From the NCBI GenBank assembly GCA_016763815.1, contig JAESTB010000027.1:1-8292 (forward strand): 8,292 nucleotides of DNA, written 5' to 3'. Below are positions 1-6,571 of the stretch, piece after piece. The notes beneath the pieces are model-generated. The model did no database searches. It worked only from the letters and a program-made list of their open reading frames with translations, and had not been told where the DNA came from. Made by a program: the position numbers and the translations under genes. The first letter of the stretch is position 1, and every line of letters begins with the position of its first letter. This DNA is from Arenicella sp. Its GTDB lineage: Bacteria; Pseudomonadota; Gammaproteobacteria; Arenicellales; Arenicellaceae.

Positions 1-121
1 AGCAAAGCTTATTCGATCAAAAGGCGGATTTTTCATTAAAGCTCCGGGTGATAACCTGATTAACATGGGCTTTTTGAGCATGGCTTACTCGATATTAGAA
101 GGCCAACACAGACCAAGATAA
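1..121 (+). CDS. Possible C-terminal end of an unidentified protein (partial)
   Basis: From base 2 a plus-strand frame is open for 39 codons to a TAA at 119-121. The peptide ends in MAYSILEGQHRPR and has a protein-like composition (GGFFIKAPGDNLINMGF). I do not recognise the family and assign no function. About 40 open codons can occur by chance (roughly one in seven for random sequence), so this is only a likely gene end. The frame starting at base 3 is also open, but only to base 59. If real, the gene is convergent with the DUF1178 gene that ends at 221. The stretch between them holds an 18-bp near-palindrome and a longer inverted repeat that could separate the two transcripts. Confidence 0.4.
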   Translation, partial: AKLIRSKGGFFIKAPGDNLINMGFLSMAYSILEGQHRPR

Positions 122-129
122 TGAGATTT

Positions 130-147
130 TAGTCGCCTAGGCTACTA
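130..147. repeat. 18-bp near-palindrome downstream of the partial plus-strand gene
   Basis: TAGTCGCCTAGGCTACTA is self-complementary except for one mismatched pair and is centred on CCTAGG. It starts nine bases after the TAA at 119-121. No T tract follows on either strand, so it is not a typical intrinsic terminator. It could be a transcript-end hairpin or a dyad protein site. Confidence 0.35.
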
Positions 148-190
148 GCTAAGCTCACGCTTGGGCACTCTATGATCTCATCTGTAAAAC

Positions 191-245
191 GGTTGATAAA
201 CTCAGTTAATGGCTTTCTAGCTAATTCAGCTTCTTCTTATCAACC
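191..245. repeat. Inverted repeat spanning the 3' end of the DUF1178 gene
   Basis: GGTTGATAA at 191-199 is the exact reverse complement of TTATCAACC at 237-245. The match continues outward to AAAC/GGTTT if one C is bulged. The 37-base loop contains the stop codon and last codons of the DUF1178 gene. The position between two convergent 3' ends suggests an RNA hairpin at the transcript ends, but the loop is long and there is no adjacent U run, so a terminator role is only inferred. Confidence 0.35.
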
Positions 246-691
246 GGTTTATCAGGCAAAGGCAGTGCAGTAACCCCTTCTTCAGCTAGACCCTTCAGTT
301 CATTGGCCGTTGCCGTTCCTCTAATGTTGTTAAGCTCCTTGTCGCCACGATGCATACTCAGAGCTTCATCGGCAAACTTATTGCCGACATCCTTAAAGTT
401 TGAATCAATATACTCATGGACCTTAGTCAGCATGCCTTGAAGCTTGTTGTAAGCTTCTACCGAACCAGCATTCAAATTTGTAACAGGCTGACGTTGCTGA
501 GGATTTTCAACGGCCGTCGAATTACTCTTCCTAAATAACTTTGGGGCGGTTACTTTCTTACTAACCTCAAGAGAATCGCACACAGGGCAACGCAGAATCG
601 CCTTTTCTTGCTGAGAAACTAAATCGTCAGAGTTGTTAAACCAACCTTCAAACTCATGCCGAGAGTCGCATATTAAATCGTAAATAACCAT
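221..691 (-). CDS. DUF1178 family protein with a putative zinc-binding N-terminus
   Basis: This 156-residue protein matches the DUF1178 family over its whole length. It opens with the typical MVIYDLICDSRHEFEGWF, where Cys8 and His12 precede a CPVC knuckle (Cys35, Cys38), so a single zinc could be bound by these four residues. After a variable Pro/Gln-rich linker (about 52-80), the C-terminal half has the conserved family blocks: DVGNKFADEAL near 101-111, a short GDKELNNIRGTA segment, and EEGVTALPLPDKP near 136-148. The family has no established biochemical function; it is cytoplasmic, with no signal peptide or membrane helix. The ATG at 691 gives the usual family N-terminus; an AAAGG sits somewhat far upstream (about 12 bases). 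It lies downstream of typA in the same orientation, but a strong terminator between them suggests separate transcription. The lysine-rich tail (KKKLN) ends at a TAG. Family assignment is secure. Confidence 0.92.
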   Translation of the reverse strand: MVIYDLICDSRHEFEGWFNNSDDLVSQQEKAILRCPVCDSLEVSKKVTAPKLFRKSNSTAVENPQQRQPVTNLNAGSVEAYNKLQGMLTKVHEYIDSNFKDVGNKFADEALSMHRGDKELNNIRGTATANELKGLAEEGVTALPLPDKPVDKKKLN

Positions 692-831
692 TGCGAGAAA
701 TCAACCTTTATCTAAGTTAAACGCGTTGTCACGCTATCATGGCCGCTCTTCGATGAGCCGCTAAATGCAGTTTTACTAACAAAACCCCATGCCCTGACAA
801 ACTAACATGGATAAAACCTTACACTACAAAT

Positions 832-858
832 AAAAAAGGGTTCGATATCGAACCCTTT
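832..858 (-). terminator. Intrinsic terminator of typA
   Basis: A perfect 24-bp palindrome (835-858) is centred on GATATC, with arms reading AAAGGGTTCGAT outward to inward. On the minus strand it begins 13 bases after the typA stop and is followed by six T residues (A run at 832-837 on the plus strand). The GGGTTCG stem plus U tract is a textbook Rho-independent terminator. A shorter T stretch on the other side (TTTCTT) could allow weak action on the plus strand too. Confidence 0.9.
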
Positions 859-871
859 CTTAAATCAGGAT

Positions 872-2686
872 TTAGGCCTTAGGTAAACGACCTTCACGCT
901 TACGATCATTCTCACTTAAGAAGCGCTTTCGAATACGGATACTTTCTGGAGTGATTTCAACCAATTCATCATCATCAATGAACTCAAGAGCTGATTCTAA
1001 GGTGTGCTTAATCGGTGTAACTAAGCGCAATGCTTCATCCGTTCCTGACGCACGAACATTAGTTAGTTGCTTACCTTTCAAAGGGTTAACGGTTAAATCG
1101 TTATCGCGAGAGTGCACACCAACCACCTGGCCTTCGTATACTTGCTGCGTTGCATTGATCATCATCTTGCCACGATCCTGTAAGTTGAAGATCGCGAAGC
1201 CAAGCGCTTTACCAGTACCATTTGATATCAGCACACCGTTCTTTCGCTGACCAAAAGACTTGTTTTTCTTCAGTGCGTAGCGATCGAACACGTGATACAT
1301 CAAGCCAGCGCCTGAGGTCATAGTCATAAAATCGGTCTGAAAACCGATTAAACCACGAGAAGGGACCAAGAAATCCAGTCGTACGCGCCCTTTACCGTCT
1401 GGCGTCATATTTTCTAGGTCAGCACCACGTTCCTGCAAGGCCTTCATGATGGTGCCTTGATGTTCATCGTTAATATCAATCGTCACAATTTCGTATGGTT
1501 CATGAATTTCACCACCGACATCTTTAAAAATAACTTCAGGACGCGACACAGCGAGCTCGTAACCTTCACGACGCATATTTTCAATTAGAACAGACAGATG
1601 CAGTTCACCACGACCAGATACCTTAAATTTTTCAGCATCAGCGGTGTCTTCAACTCTTAGAGCAACGTTATGCAATAGTTCTTTCTGTAAACGTTCGCGT
1701 ATTTGCCGCGAAGTAAGATATTTACCTTCTTGGCCAGCAAATGGTGAGGTGTTCACCTGAAAGGTCATGGTCACAGTCGGTTCGTCTATCGTCAATGCAG
1801 GTAGAGCTTCAACCGCAGCACGATCACAGATCGTTTCTGAGATGAATAACTCATCCATACCGGTTACCGCAACAATATCGCCAGCATGAGCCTCGTCGAT
1901 TTCCATACGCTCGATGCCCTTAAAACCGAAAATCTTAGCAATCCGGCCGTTACGAGTCTCACCTGCATTATTAACAACAGTAACAGGACCATTGCATTTA
2001 ATTGAACCTTGCTTAATACGCCCAATACCGATGACGCCCAAATAAGATGAATAATCTAACTGCGAAATCTGCATTTGGAACGGTTCATCAAGTTGAACCG
2101 GCGGTGGCGGTACGCAATCAATAATAGTTTGGAACAACGTGTCCATATTTTCAGTCAGATTGGTGTGATCGTCAGTGGCGTAACCATTAATTGCCGGAGC
2201 GTAGATCACTGGGAAGTCCAACTGCTCATCAGTAGCGCCTAACATATCGAATAGATCAAAGGTCTGGTCTAGAACCCAATCAGGGCGTGCGCCTTCACGG
2301 TCAATCTTATTAATCACTACAATCGGCTTTAAGTCATGTTCGAAGGCCTTCTGAGTTACAAAACGTGTTTGAGGCATAGGGCCGTCAACGGCGTCAACCA
2401 GTAACAGCACCGAGTCAACCATAGATAGAATACGCTCAACCTCACCACCGAAATCGGCGTGACCAGGTGTATCGACGATGTTTATGCGGTAGTCTTTCCA
2501 AGTCAAAGCGGTTGGCTTGGCTAGAATAGTGATGCCGCGCTCCTTCTCGATATCGTTACCGTCCATAACACGCTCAATCAATTCCGCACGATCATCGAAG
2601 GTGCCTGATTGTTGAAGAAGTTTGTCTACCAAAGTAGTTTTACCGTGGTCAACGTGTGCGATAATCGCAATATTACGTAAATTCAT
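872..2686 (-). CDS. typA: Ribosome-associated translational GTPase TypA/BipA
   Basis: TypA (BipA) is a cytoplasmic translation-factor GTPase related to EF-G. It binds the ribosome, and in studied bacteria it supports large-subunit assembly and growth at low temperature or under stress. The 604 residues match the usual length (about 605-610). All GTPase motifs are visible: the P-loop AHVDHGKT at 10-17, the switch I ERGITI at 49-54, DTPGHADFG at 72-80 and NKID at 126-129. Next come the beta-barrel domain II (about 205-290) and EF-G-like domains III and V. The TypA-specific C-terminal part has VPSRGLIGFQTDFMT and KGKQLTNVRASGTDEALRL. The ATG at 2686 gives MNLRNIAIIAHVDHGKT, a few residues shorter before the P-loop than some homologues; no good Shine-Dalgarno lies upstream. 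It has its own -10 box upstream and a strong terminator downstream, so it is probably monocistronic. No defects are visible. Confidence 0.98.
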   Translation of the reverse strand: MNLRNIAIIAHVDHGKTTLVDKLLQQSGTFDDRAELIERVMDGNDIEKERGITILAKPTALTWKDYRINIVDTPGHADFGGEVERILSMVDSVLLLVDAVDGPMPQTRFVTQKAFEHDLKPIVVINKIDREGARPDWVLDQTFDLFDMLGATDEQLDFPVIYAPAINGYATDDHTNLTENMDTLFQTIIDCVPPPPVQLDEPFQMQISQLDYSSYLGVIGIGRIKQGSIKCNGPVTVVNNAGETRNGRIAKIFGFKGIERMEIDEAHAGDIVAVTGMDELFISETICDRAAVEALPALTIDEPTVTMTFQVNTSPFAGQEGKYLTSRQIRERLQKELLHNVALRVEDTADAEKFKVSGRGELHLSVLIENMRREGYELAVSRPEVIFKDVGGEIHEPYEIVTIDINDEHQGTIMKALQERGADLENMTPDGKGRVRLDFLVPSRGLIGFQTDFMTMTSGAGLMYHVFDRYALKKNKSFGQRKNGVLISNGTGKALGFAIFNLQDRGKMMINATQQVYEGQVVGVHSRDNDLTVNPLKGKQLTNVRASGTDEALRLVTPIKHTLESALEFIDDDELVEITPESIRIRKRFLSENDRKREGRLPKA

Positions 2687-2725
2687 TAGATATCAAGAGG
2701 TTGGTTAGCCCAAAAACAAAGCGCG

Positions 2726-2731
2726 ATTATA
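2726..2731 (-). promoter_or_regulatory. Probable -10 element of the typA promoter
   Basis: On the minus strand a perfect TATAAT lies 39 bases upstream of the typA ATG, which would give a 5' leader of about 30 bases. The -35 region is poor: the best match at 16-bp spacing is TAGCAA, with three of six bases. The leader has no clear purine-rich ribosome-binding site before ATG. Assignment rests on the perfect hexamer and its position. Confidence 0.55.
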
Positions 2732-2857
2732 GGGTAACCTCGGTTAATTGCTAGGCTTTCGGGGCCTTTAATTGAACCAGTGGTGCGGAATTAATTGTTA
2801 TTTTCCGATGAAAATTTCATTTACTAAGAAAACCCTAGTTCAATCATACACATGGCT

Positions 2858-3955
2858 TTACACCCTATCGCGTTTATAACTTCGGGAAGCGCACCGAGAG
2901 TTGGCAATGCTCGCCGAATCGGTTGTGCAATGACATGGCACCCTCTGGCGTTTCACGAGCTCACGGAGTTGTGATAGCGGTTTATCGTTTTCAGCGACGG
3001 AAATAGCGGTCTCGCGGCTACTAAACCCAGGCAGAAATATAAGCCTAATTCGCTGCTCTGGCGCTAAGGCATCCGCCGCTGTTTGATCTATCAGATTTAG
3101 GCTGATCGCTTGCTGTAGAATTGCCGCGCCATCTAAGCCCTCGCCATTATCCCAAGCAGACAATAACCAACTTTCATCATGCTCTTCAATCGTAACTCGG
3201 ATGGAGATGTAATCAGTCTTACCGGCTAACAACCGCTGCTCGGCCGGCCGACCACCGTGTTCAATACTATTGCGCACTAACTGTTCTGCGATTAGCTCGG
3301 CCGCTTCTCGAACCGTTGCAGGAAGGTGCTCTAGATCGAAACCTTTACAACTGAGCGATGCTCGATGACCAGAGAATTTCACTTCCTCTTCCACCACTGA
3401 CTGTAAATAAGCTGCAAAACTAGAAAAGGTCTGGTCTGAAGGTTCTTCGCTTACCATTCCTATCTCGTGACTCCACTGACCTTTCGATCGTCGCCATAGC
3501 CAAACAAAAATCAACAACAATAGCAGACCGACCGCGCCAGCTATTCGAGATAGGGTGCGCAAAAGTTGTAGTCGTCGTGCGTAAGCGATGCCAATCTTTG
3601 ATGATAGAGAATCAAATTTTACCTGTGCTGCTCGTAACCTACCGTCATTTAGTAACGCCAAGCTAGCACTCATATCAAATGTGGTGGGTTCTAAATAATC
3701 AGTCAAAGGCTGAGCGACAAAGCTAAGGCCGAGAGCGCGAAGGTCACCGCCAAACTCTATTTCTGCAACTTGCGACGAAAGATGCTGCACTTCATATTGG
3801 CTCATCGGGTCATGGATACGAGCAGGGACCGAAGCGATCATTGTTCTGTATGAGGATAACTCTAGAGTAGATTTATACAGCACAAGATGCACTGAAAAAC
3901 AAACAGCTAAGTAACCAATTAGCACTATGCCAAACCCAATAAGCCTTCTCGACAT
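2858..3955 (-). CDS. Membrane-anchored protein with degenerate CheA-like ATPase domain; C-terminus frameshifted
   Basis: Counting from the ATG at 3955 (365 residues), the protein has an N-terminal membrane helix (about 5-27), a roughly 110-residue extracytoplasmic segment, a second helix (about 137-154) ending in WLWRR, and a cytoplasmic ATPase fold of the histidine-kinase/CheA type. The N box is EQLVRNSIEHG (224-234, Asn229), the G1 box is DNGEGLD (269-275), and LIFLPGFSS (305-313) is a CheA P4 hallmark. There is no DHp helix with a phospho-accepting His, no HAMP domain, and no GxG motif at the usual G2 position, where AENDKPLS stands instead. From residue 339 the reading frame departs from the family. 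The other frame gives GAMSLHNRFGEHCQLSVRFP and stops at 2874-2876, the expected last strands of the fold. One extra G in the run at 2941-2943 would join them into about 360 residues. A TTG at 3991 would add 12 residues, but the ATG places the helix at the N-terminus; neither start has a strong ribosome site. The extracytoplasmic part matches nothing I know, so it may be a sensor or a partner of another kinase. Confidence 0.72.
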   Translation of the reverse strand: MSRRLIGFGIVLIGYLAVCFSVHLVLYKSTLELSSYRTMIASVPARIHDPMSQYEVQHLSSQVAEIEFGGDLRALGLSFVAQPLTDYLEPTTFDMSASLALLNDGRLRAAQVKFDSLSSKIGIAYARRLQLLRTLSRIAGAVGLLLLLIFVWLWRRSKGQWSHEIGMVSEEPSDQTFSSFAAYLQSVVEEEVKFSGHRASLSCKGFDLEHLPATVREAAELIAEQLVRNSIEHGGRPAEQRLLAGKTDYISIRVTIEEHDESWLLSAWDNGEGLDGAAILQQAISLNLIDQTAADALAPEQRIRLIFLPGFSSRETAISVAENDKPLSQLRELVKRQRVPCHCTTDSASIANSRCASRSYKRDRV

Positions 3956-4366
3956 AAGCAAAACCCAATAAATATTAACAGCTGAACCCAAGAGCTATGA
4001 TAACGGATGAAGCAGATAATGGAAAACATCTCGCTTGTTACTCGACACATTAACGCCGCCAAAGATCTAATCTCAATCAGTGCAGCAACTTTCTCTTTAC
4101 ACCGACATGGGTCGTAGACACATGATTAAACTGAATCCAGCCTACGCTAGGCCGCGCCTCGGCAAGTTTTTCAAGCAAAAGCGGAAGAGTTTCAACTCAA
4201 ATAAGACAGTTACAGTCATTTTTAATCGTTGGTCGAGTTATGCAGAGGTTTCGTTCTAGCAATGGAGGGCGCGCTTGAGCTACAAATTTAACCTTCGGTT
4301 TGTGTAAATCTTGAATAAATTCAGATAGCTTTGAGTAATACGTTGATAACGACTATGAGAGTCTAT
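3956..4366. other. Gene-poor stretch between the CheA-like gene and the FNT pseudogene
   Basis: No convincing gene is seen on either strand. Frames are broken by stops at least every few dozen codons. The longest start-to-stop readings are a 31-codon plus-strand one from ATG 4019, with a GGATGAAG-like sequence before it, and a 25-codon minus-strand one from ATG 4219. Neither resembles a known protein. A small AACC-TTC-GGTT hairpin near 4290 lacks a T tract. The stretch may be decayed sequence next to the broken transporter gene. Confidence 0.5.
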
Positions 4367-5188
4367 TTATATAACATTGCTAGTCGCCGCCCCAAGTTTA
4401 CGCTCCGGGCTAGTGCGTACATGAGTGTAATACAACGTCAAACCAAGCATAGGCCACCAACAAGGTTGCCTAATACCGCTGGGATTTCGTTCCACATCAA
4501 GTAATCAAACACGGTAAATTCACCACCCATAATCATTGAGAGCGGAAACAAAAACATGTTCACAATAGAGTGCTCAAAGCCAATGAAGAAGAACAACATT
4601 AGCCGCATTCACATGGCCGCCGCCACCTTGTTGCCTGCTGAAGTAGAAATCATGGCGCCCATTGACACCATACAATTGCATAACATGCCGCCAATAAAAA
4701 TAGTAAACCAGCCGCCCGCTCCGTGTATTTGGTAACCCAGCGTTCTCGACTCACCGATTGTTGCAGCTTTTAACGCTAAAGCACCACCGTTAGTGTTAAA
4801 TCCATAGGCCAAGATAAAAGCCATCATGAATATCGTGGTTAAAGTATCGGCAAAATTAACAACGTACACTAAACCCAATTACACAGAACTTGATATACCG
4901 TAACTCCTCGACGCCTATATAACAACGCAAGCGACACTAAGGTAAAGATCCTAGTCAGCAAATAAAATTTCATCAAATACAGCATAATGAAGCCGACTGG
5001 AAATAAAACAGCACCAAGTAACGGTAGCCAGTTTTAGTCGCGGCGGTAATCGCAAACACAGCCACTAGTCATAGAATAGAACCCGCCATAAAAGCTCTAA
5101 ATACAGTGTCTTTAGTCGACATGTAAACTTTAGATTCGCCAGCTTCGACCCTATTGGTTACAATCTCAGAAGGCTTTAGATAAGCCAT
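4367..5188 (-). pseudogene. Formate/nitrite transporter (FNT) family pseudogene
   Basis: Reading from ATG 5188 (MAYLKPSEIV) and changing frame where needed rebuilds an almost complete FNT channel of about 275 residues, the usual family size. FNT proteins are pentameric inner-membrane channels for formate, nitrite or similar small anions. Recognisable blocks in order: GAVLFPVGFIMLYLMKF, the RRGVTVYQVLCNW loop, FMMAFILAYGFNTNGGALA, GYQIHGAGGWFTIFIGGMLCN, FFFIGFEHSIVNMFLFP with the conserved His, WNEIPAVLGNLVGGL, and a tail ending in YYTHVRTSPERK. Lesions: TGA at codon 40 (5069-5071); a -1 shift near 5015-5030; a -1 shift in the G run at 4874-4876; TGA at 4609-4611, where family members have Trp; and a -1 shift at about 4438-4441. 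The central open piece (4609-4878) alone lacks most of the helices. Several conserved positions are also altered (for example CNC where CNW is usual), consistent with relaxed selection. The ribosome site upstream is still intact. The family call is firm; the substrate is not determinable. Confidence 0.9.
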
Positions 5189-5194
5189 AGTACT

Positions 5195-5199
5195 CTCCT
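5195..5199 (-). promoter_or_regulatory. Shine-Dalgarno of the FNT pseudogene
   Basis: AGGAG on the minus strand sits six bases before the ATG at 5188 and fixes the original start of the broken gene. A second GGAG lies just upstream. Confidence 0.65.
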
Positions 5200-5469
5200 G
5201 CTCCTATACAGTTAATTAATACAGAAACGGGTAAGCCGATAAGCGCGCCACTTTAAAAACCACAGAAATTAGCTAAAACTATTAAATTTAAGCTAATTAA
5301 AGCTTAACTCTAAGCAACCTTGCTCGAAGATGCAGCAAACCAGCATAAACATGAAGCAGTGCTAGACTTACCTTATTGGGAGTAAACTTTATAAAAGCAG
5401 AAAGTCGTAATGATTTGAGGCGCGGGTTTTAGTCAACAGTTCGATGCATGATTCCATGCCACCTCGTTG

Positions 5470-5483
5470 ATGATCTTAATCAA
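5470..5483. promoter_or_regulatory. FNR/ANR-like box upstream of the FNT pseudogene
   Basis: ATGATCTTAATCAA differs at one position from the FNR consensus TTGATnnnnATCAA (TTGAT-TAAG-ATCAT on the minus strand). Its centre is about 290 bp from the FNT start, far for a class II site unless the transcript leader is long. FNT genes are often controlled by FNR, which supports the idea. A 14-mer with one mismatch can also arise by chance, and no well-matched promoter was found at a fixed distance. Confidence 0.4.
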
Positions 5484-5538
5484 ATCATTGTGGGAATCTA
5501 CGCTTATCCAAATGTTTAACCGATTAGTCCATCCGATC

Positions 5539-6207
5539 TCACTTAGCCGAATAAGATAAAGCTGATGCGGTTATCGGTCGCAAAAGGTAGGCGTTCTCCT
5601 GTGCAGCAAAATCTCCCCGCAGTCGACCGCTTACATCAACACTACTTAACTGCGACGCACTGTAATATTTTTTATAGTGCAAATTAATCTCATCGATTGA
5701 AATTGAAAACGGAGGTCCGTCCATCAGATTTTGTTGGTATTCAAAAACGATCAATAACTGCTCAGAATTGACCGTGATTTTGGCTAAATGCTGCGTGTAC
5801 TTAAGGCGCATTTCCATCGGTAACGCGACCAAAGCCGCTCGATCAAAAACAGCGTCAACCGAGCCGATGACCTCAGAGGAGAGAGAAAAAAAATCGCCGA
5901 CAAAGACCTCCAGATTAGAAGCACTATAACGCGTCAGAGAGCCCGCTTGACTAACTTCGGCCTTCATCCCAAGTTGCTGGAAGAGCGCTTCTATGGCCAT
6001 CTCACTAAGCTCAATCGCAACCACCTTGTAGCCCTGCCCTAGTAGCCAAGCTATATCTCTTGTTTTACCGCAGAGTGGAACAAATACGCGGCCAGAGAGT
6101 TTAAGCGACAATGCCTTGAAGTGCTCTACCAATAGGGTATTACCAGAACGTTCATGCCAAGCGATATCATTGGTCGCCCAGCGCTTATGCCAAAACTTTG
6201 CATCCAT
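5539..6207 (-). CDS. tpm: Thiopurine S-methyltransferase (TPMT family)
   Basis: This is a cytoplasmic SAM-dependent methyltransferase of the TPMT family. Bacterial members methylate thiopurines and related thiols, and several are linked to methylation of selenium or tellurium compounds to volatile forms; the natural substrate here is unknown. The 222 residues match the family (about 218). The N-terminal FWHKRW and IAWHER (5-20) are typical, the SAM-binding region is VFVPLCGKTRDIAWLL (41-56) with the acidic end of the next strand at AIELSE (64-69), GDFFSL lies at 104-109, the FDRAALVALP block at 121-130, and GPPFSI at 164-169 near the active site. No signal peptide or damage is seen. The ATG at 6207 is supported by a good ribosome site (AGAGGTGA) and gives the standard N-terminus. 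It lies 407 bp downstream of the DmsB-DmsC fusion in the same orientation, too far for simple operon coupling. Confidence 0.95.
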   Translation of the reverse strand: MDAKFWHKRWATNDIAWHERSGNTLLVEHFKALSLKLSGRVFVPLCGKTRDIAWLLGQGYKVVAIELSEMAIEALFQQLGMKAEVSQAGSLTRYSASNLEVFVGDFFSLSSEVIGSVDAVFDRAALVALPMEMRLKYTQHLAKITVNSEQLLIVFEYQQNLMDGPPFSISIDEINLHYKKYYSASQLSSVDVSGRLRGDFAAQENAYLLRPITASALSYSAK

Positions 6208-6211
6208 AAAA

Positions 6212-6219
6212 TCACCTCT
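6212..6219 (-). promoter_or_regulatory. Shine-Dalgarno of tpm
   Basis: AGAGGTGA on the minus strand ends four bases before the ATG at 6207, a good ribosome-binding site that decides this start. Confidence 0.65.
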
Positions 6220-6431
6220 ACATTGCCATTAATATGCTTTTTACACTGTCTTGAGTGTGTGGTGTTCTTGGTAATTAGTCATCACCATTGAACTTTGATG
6301 GTAATTATAAGGTTTATATTTGGCCATCTCAAACCACCCGCTTTTCTATCGCCTTATTTTATCTGATTAGATGCAAACCAGGGTTTTTCTTCAGTATCAA
6401 CGCATGCTAAGAGGCGAAGTATGCCCCGCTT

Positions 6432-6454
6432 GCACACCTTGCTGGGTGCTTTTT
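6432..6454 (+). terminator. Plus-strand intrinsic-terminator-like hairpin with no gene upstream
   Basis: GCACACC and GGGTGC pair as a six-base-pair stem (GCAC plus CC, with one bulged A) around the loop TTGCT, followed at once by TTTTT (6450-6454). On the minus strand no T run follows, so it does not fit as a terminator for the DmsB-DmsC fusion. No plus-strand gene is evident before it, which raises a small RNA or an antisense transcript as possibilities. Confidence 0.45.
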
Positions 6455-6534
6455 CACTTACCTAGCAATTTTATAAAAAATAAAGTTTAGAAATATATTA
6501 TTAGCCACGGCAAGGAATAAAGAAGTAAACGTGG

Positions 6535-6571
6535 ATGTCGGCAGGGAAAGGTAATTCACCTCTACCGACAT
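6535..6571. repeat. Inverted repeat downstream of the DmsB-DmsC fusion
   Basis: ATGTCGG at 6535-6541 pairs perfectly with CCGACAT at 6565-6571, and an inner AGGT (6549-6552) pairs with ACCT (6558-6561) around AATTC. It starts 44 bases after the oxidoreductase stop codon. There is no T tract on either side, so it is better read as a 3'-end stabilising or processing hairpin, or a dyad site, than as an intrinsic terminator. Confidence 0.4.

Larger units (their letters stand above)
5189..5538. other. Intergenic leader of the FNT pseudogene
   Basis: This 350-bp AT-rich region between the methyltransferase stop and the FNT start holds no gene. It contains the FNT ribosome site, an FNR-like dyad at 5470-5483 and AT-rich stretches (around 5280-5310). 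A TTGACT on the minus strand (about 5431-5436) could be a -35 element but has only a weak -10 at the right spacing. The length and the dyad suggest the former regulatory region of the transporter. Confidence 0.5.

Noticed and set aside
951..1250. Plus-strand open frame of 99 codons
   Set aside because: It lies wholly inside typA on the opposite strand and has no protein-family features; it is a shadow frame.
2935..2950. Programmed -1 ribosomal frameshift in the CheA-like gene
   Set aside because: The frame change is in the -1 sense, but no slippery heptamer of the X XXY YYZ type is present near the junction, so a one-base loss is simpler.
4019..4114. Plus-strand 31-codon reading starting MENISLVTRH
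   Set aside because: It has a weak ribosome-site-like sequence but is too short and featureless to call a gene.
4142..4219. Short minus-strand reading starting MTVTVLFELK
   Set aside because: Only 25 codons. A neighbouring frame continues for a while (LLEKLAEARP), which hints at a decayed small protein, but no family can be supported.
4286..4302. AACC-TTC-GGTT hairpin as terminator of the FNT gene
   Set aside because: A stem of only four base pairs and no T tract on either strand.
4609..4611. TGA read as Trp or selenocysteine in the FNT gene
   Set aside because: The same gene has another TGA at a non-Trp position and several frameshifts, and the other genes use normal stops, so decay explains it better.
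4609..4878. Stand-alone 89-residue membrane protein
   Set aside because: It is the middle piece of the FNT pseudogene. It starts at a TTG just after a frameshift and stops at a TGA, and the flanking frames continue the family.
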